From positions 1-37,729 of the forward strand of contig ONFR01000021.1 in the NCBI GenBank assembly GCA_900317125.1: a stretch of DNA of 37,729 nt, in the 5' to 3' direction. The position numbers were made by a program, and so were the translations under genes. This document shows, in pieces, positions 37,038 to 37,729 of this stretch. Numbering within the stretch: the stretch's first letter is position 1; each line of letters opens with the position of its first letter. The notes beneath the pieces are model-generated. The model saw nothing but the letters and a program-made list of their open reading frames with translations, ran no database searches and was not told the DNA's origin. This DNA is from an uncultured Bacteroidales bacterium. GTDB taxonomy: Bacteria > Bacteroidota > Bacteroidia > Bacteroidales > P3.

Positions 37038-37180
37038 TTAAGACCCGCCATCGTGAGTTCCACCAACAGGAACACGCTCTCTACAAGACCATATCCCAAC
37101 AAAACAAGGATTAAGACTCATCCTTTCGAGTTGTTTGTCGAGCAATTTAGCTACAAGACCATATCCCAACAAAACAAGGA

Positions 37181-37412
37181 TGAAGAAATGTCCAGTGGAC
37201 ATTTCGACAGTGAGGCTCGGCGAGAGCGCCGAACAGAACGTTTTCATAAGCCGAGAGCAGAGAGAACTTGTTTTCTATGCCGAGGCAGGAAAACGTCAGT
37301 TGCGAAGCAACTAACACTTTCATAAGCCGAGAGCAGAGAGAACTTGTTTTCTATGCCGAGGCAGGAAAACGTCAGTTGCGAAGCAACTAACACTTTGGAC
37401 TTCTAAATCTTC
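37181..37412 (+). mobile_element. 232-bp version of the same element, with two 76-bp internal copies
   Basis: Same left end and right end as the 80-bp element, with one base change (GGCTCGGCGAG). Between them stand two tandem 76-bp modules (starting 37245 and 37321) with stems GTTTTC-ta-TGCC-GAG-GCA and GTTGC-GAA-GCAAC. It also interrupts a repeat after base 30. On the right the repeat resumes at base 16 (CCAACAAAACAAGGATTAAG), so 15 bp (CCAACAAAACAAGGA) are present on both sides. Confidence 0.8.
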
Positions 37413-37648
37413 TTTCCAACAAAACAAGGATTAAGACCACAACGAACGAGGGTCTTCGTTTTTCTTGTCAATCCTAAAAGACCACATACCAACAAAACAA
37501 GGATTAAGACAGCTCATAGAGATTCTCGTAATCAAAACAATCTTCGTTCTACAAGACCATATCCCAACAAAACAAGGATTAAGACTCCCCCCGTAGAAGA
37601 GAAAGATGAAGTGTTGTTCTACAAGACCATATCCCAACAAAACAAGGA

Positions 37649-37729
37649 TGAAGAAATGTCCAGTGGACATTTCGACAGTGAGGCTCAGCGAGAGCGCCGA
37701 ACAGAACACTTTGGACTTCTAAATCTTCT
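37649..37729 (+). mobile_element. 80-bp hairpin element, third insertion, at window end
   Basis: Identical to the 80-bp element at 36958, again right after GGA of a repeat (37648). The window stops one base after its end, so the rest of the repeat is not seen. Confidence 0.8.

Larger units (their letters stand above)
36413..37729 (+). CRISPR. CRISPR array, 37-bp repeats, at least 13 repeats and 12 spacers, three repeats interrupted
   Basis: The repeat starts CTACAAGACCATATCCCAAC and ends GGATTAAGAC (37 bp). Starts: 36413, 36489, 36563, 36636, 36709, 36784, 36856, 36928 (split), 37081, 37151 (split), 37474, 37549 and 37619 (split); a truncated right part is at 37416-37437. Spacers are 33-39 nt. 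Repeats 3 and 4 carry AGATCAT instead of AGACCAT; repeats 8 (36928) and 11 (37474) begin CTAAAAGACCACAT. Type III-A genes and leader are upstream. The array runs to the window end. No cas1 or cas2 is in the window. Confidence 0.97.

Noticed and set aside
36673..37150. Similarity between spacer 4 and spacer 9 (CGAGTTGTTT)
   Set aside because: Only about 10 bases agree, which may be chance; not enough to claim spacers from the same target.

Overview
The window looks like a chromosomal piece of a T9SS-encoding member of the Bacteroidales (Bacteroidota). The evidence is a type A T9SS C-terminal sorting domain on a large C10 protease, promoters of the Bacteroidota type (TAnnTTTG at -7, TTTG about 20 nt upstream) before several genes, and DapF, LigA, GcvP and DnaX proteins of bacteroidal character. 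The window ends inside a repeated element, which suggests an assembly break on repeats.

Left half (1-16604), all on the minus strand: glycine dehydrogenase gcvP (3' end cut by the window), a 1415-residue secreted C10 cysteine protease with adhesin-like modules, a small membrane protein with an HEYGH motif, an outer-membrane beta-barrel protein, a GH25-like secreted protein that lacks the usual catalytic acids, ligA, dapF, a cation:proton antiporter, and dnaX. dnaX is interrupted by an in-frame TAG at codon 377, 18 codons before an A7 slippery heptamer. Middle (16934-24658, plus strand): one very large gene for a cyclic beta-1,2-glucan synthase-like GT84/GH94 protein.

Accessory zone (24659-27772): almost gene-free apart from one small lipoprotein, and filled with structured repeats. 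They include ten to eleven tandem 82-bp units carrying two hairpins each, three copies of a related ~170-bp repeat, a 172-bp element with perfect 17-bp inverted ends, and a ~110-bp hairpin element also present near 8.7 kb.

Right end (27773-37729, plus strand): a type III-A CRISPR locus behind one good promoter. Order: cas6, cas10/csm1 (no HD domain, GGDD intact), csm2, csm3, csm4, csm5, a Card1/Can2-type CARF nuclease, a 120-residue CARF-like small protein (possible ring nuclease or cyclic-oligoadenylate binder) and a RecD/Pif1-like helicase that overlaps it by 8 bp. A leader with its own promoter and a 37-bp-repeat array follow. No cas1 or cas2 is present. The expected logic is: Cas6 processes crRNA, the Csm complex binds target RNA, the Cas10 palm makes cyclic oligoadenylate, and the CARF nuclease responds; DNA cleavage by Cas10 HD is not expected.

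The most unusual feature is that three of the 13 CRISPR repeats are split after base 30 by a short hairpin element (80 bp twice, 232 bp once) in the same orientation. These inserts resemble the dispersed hairpin repeats found elsewhere in the window, so one repeat family seems to have entered the CRISPR array.
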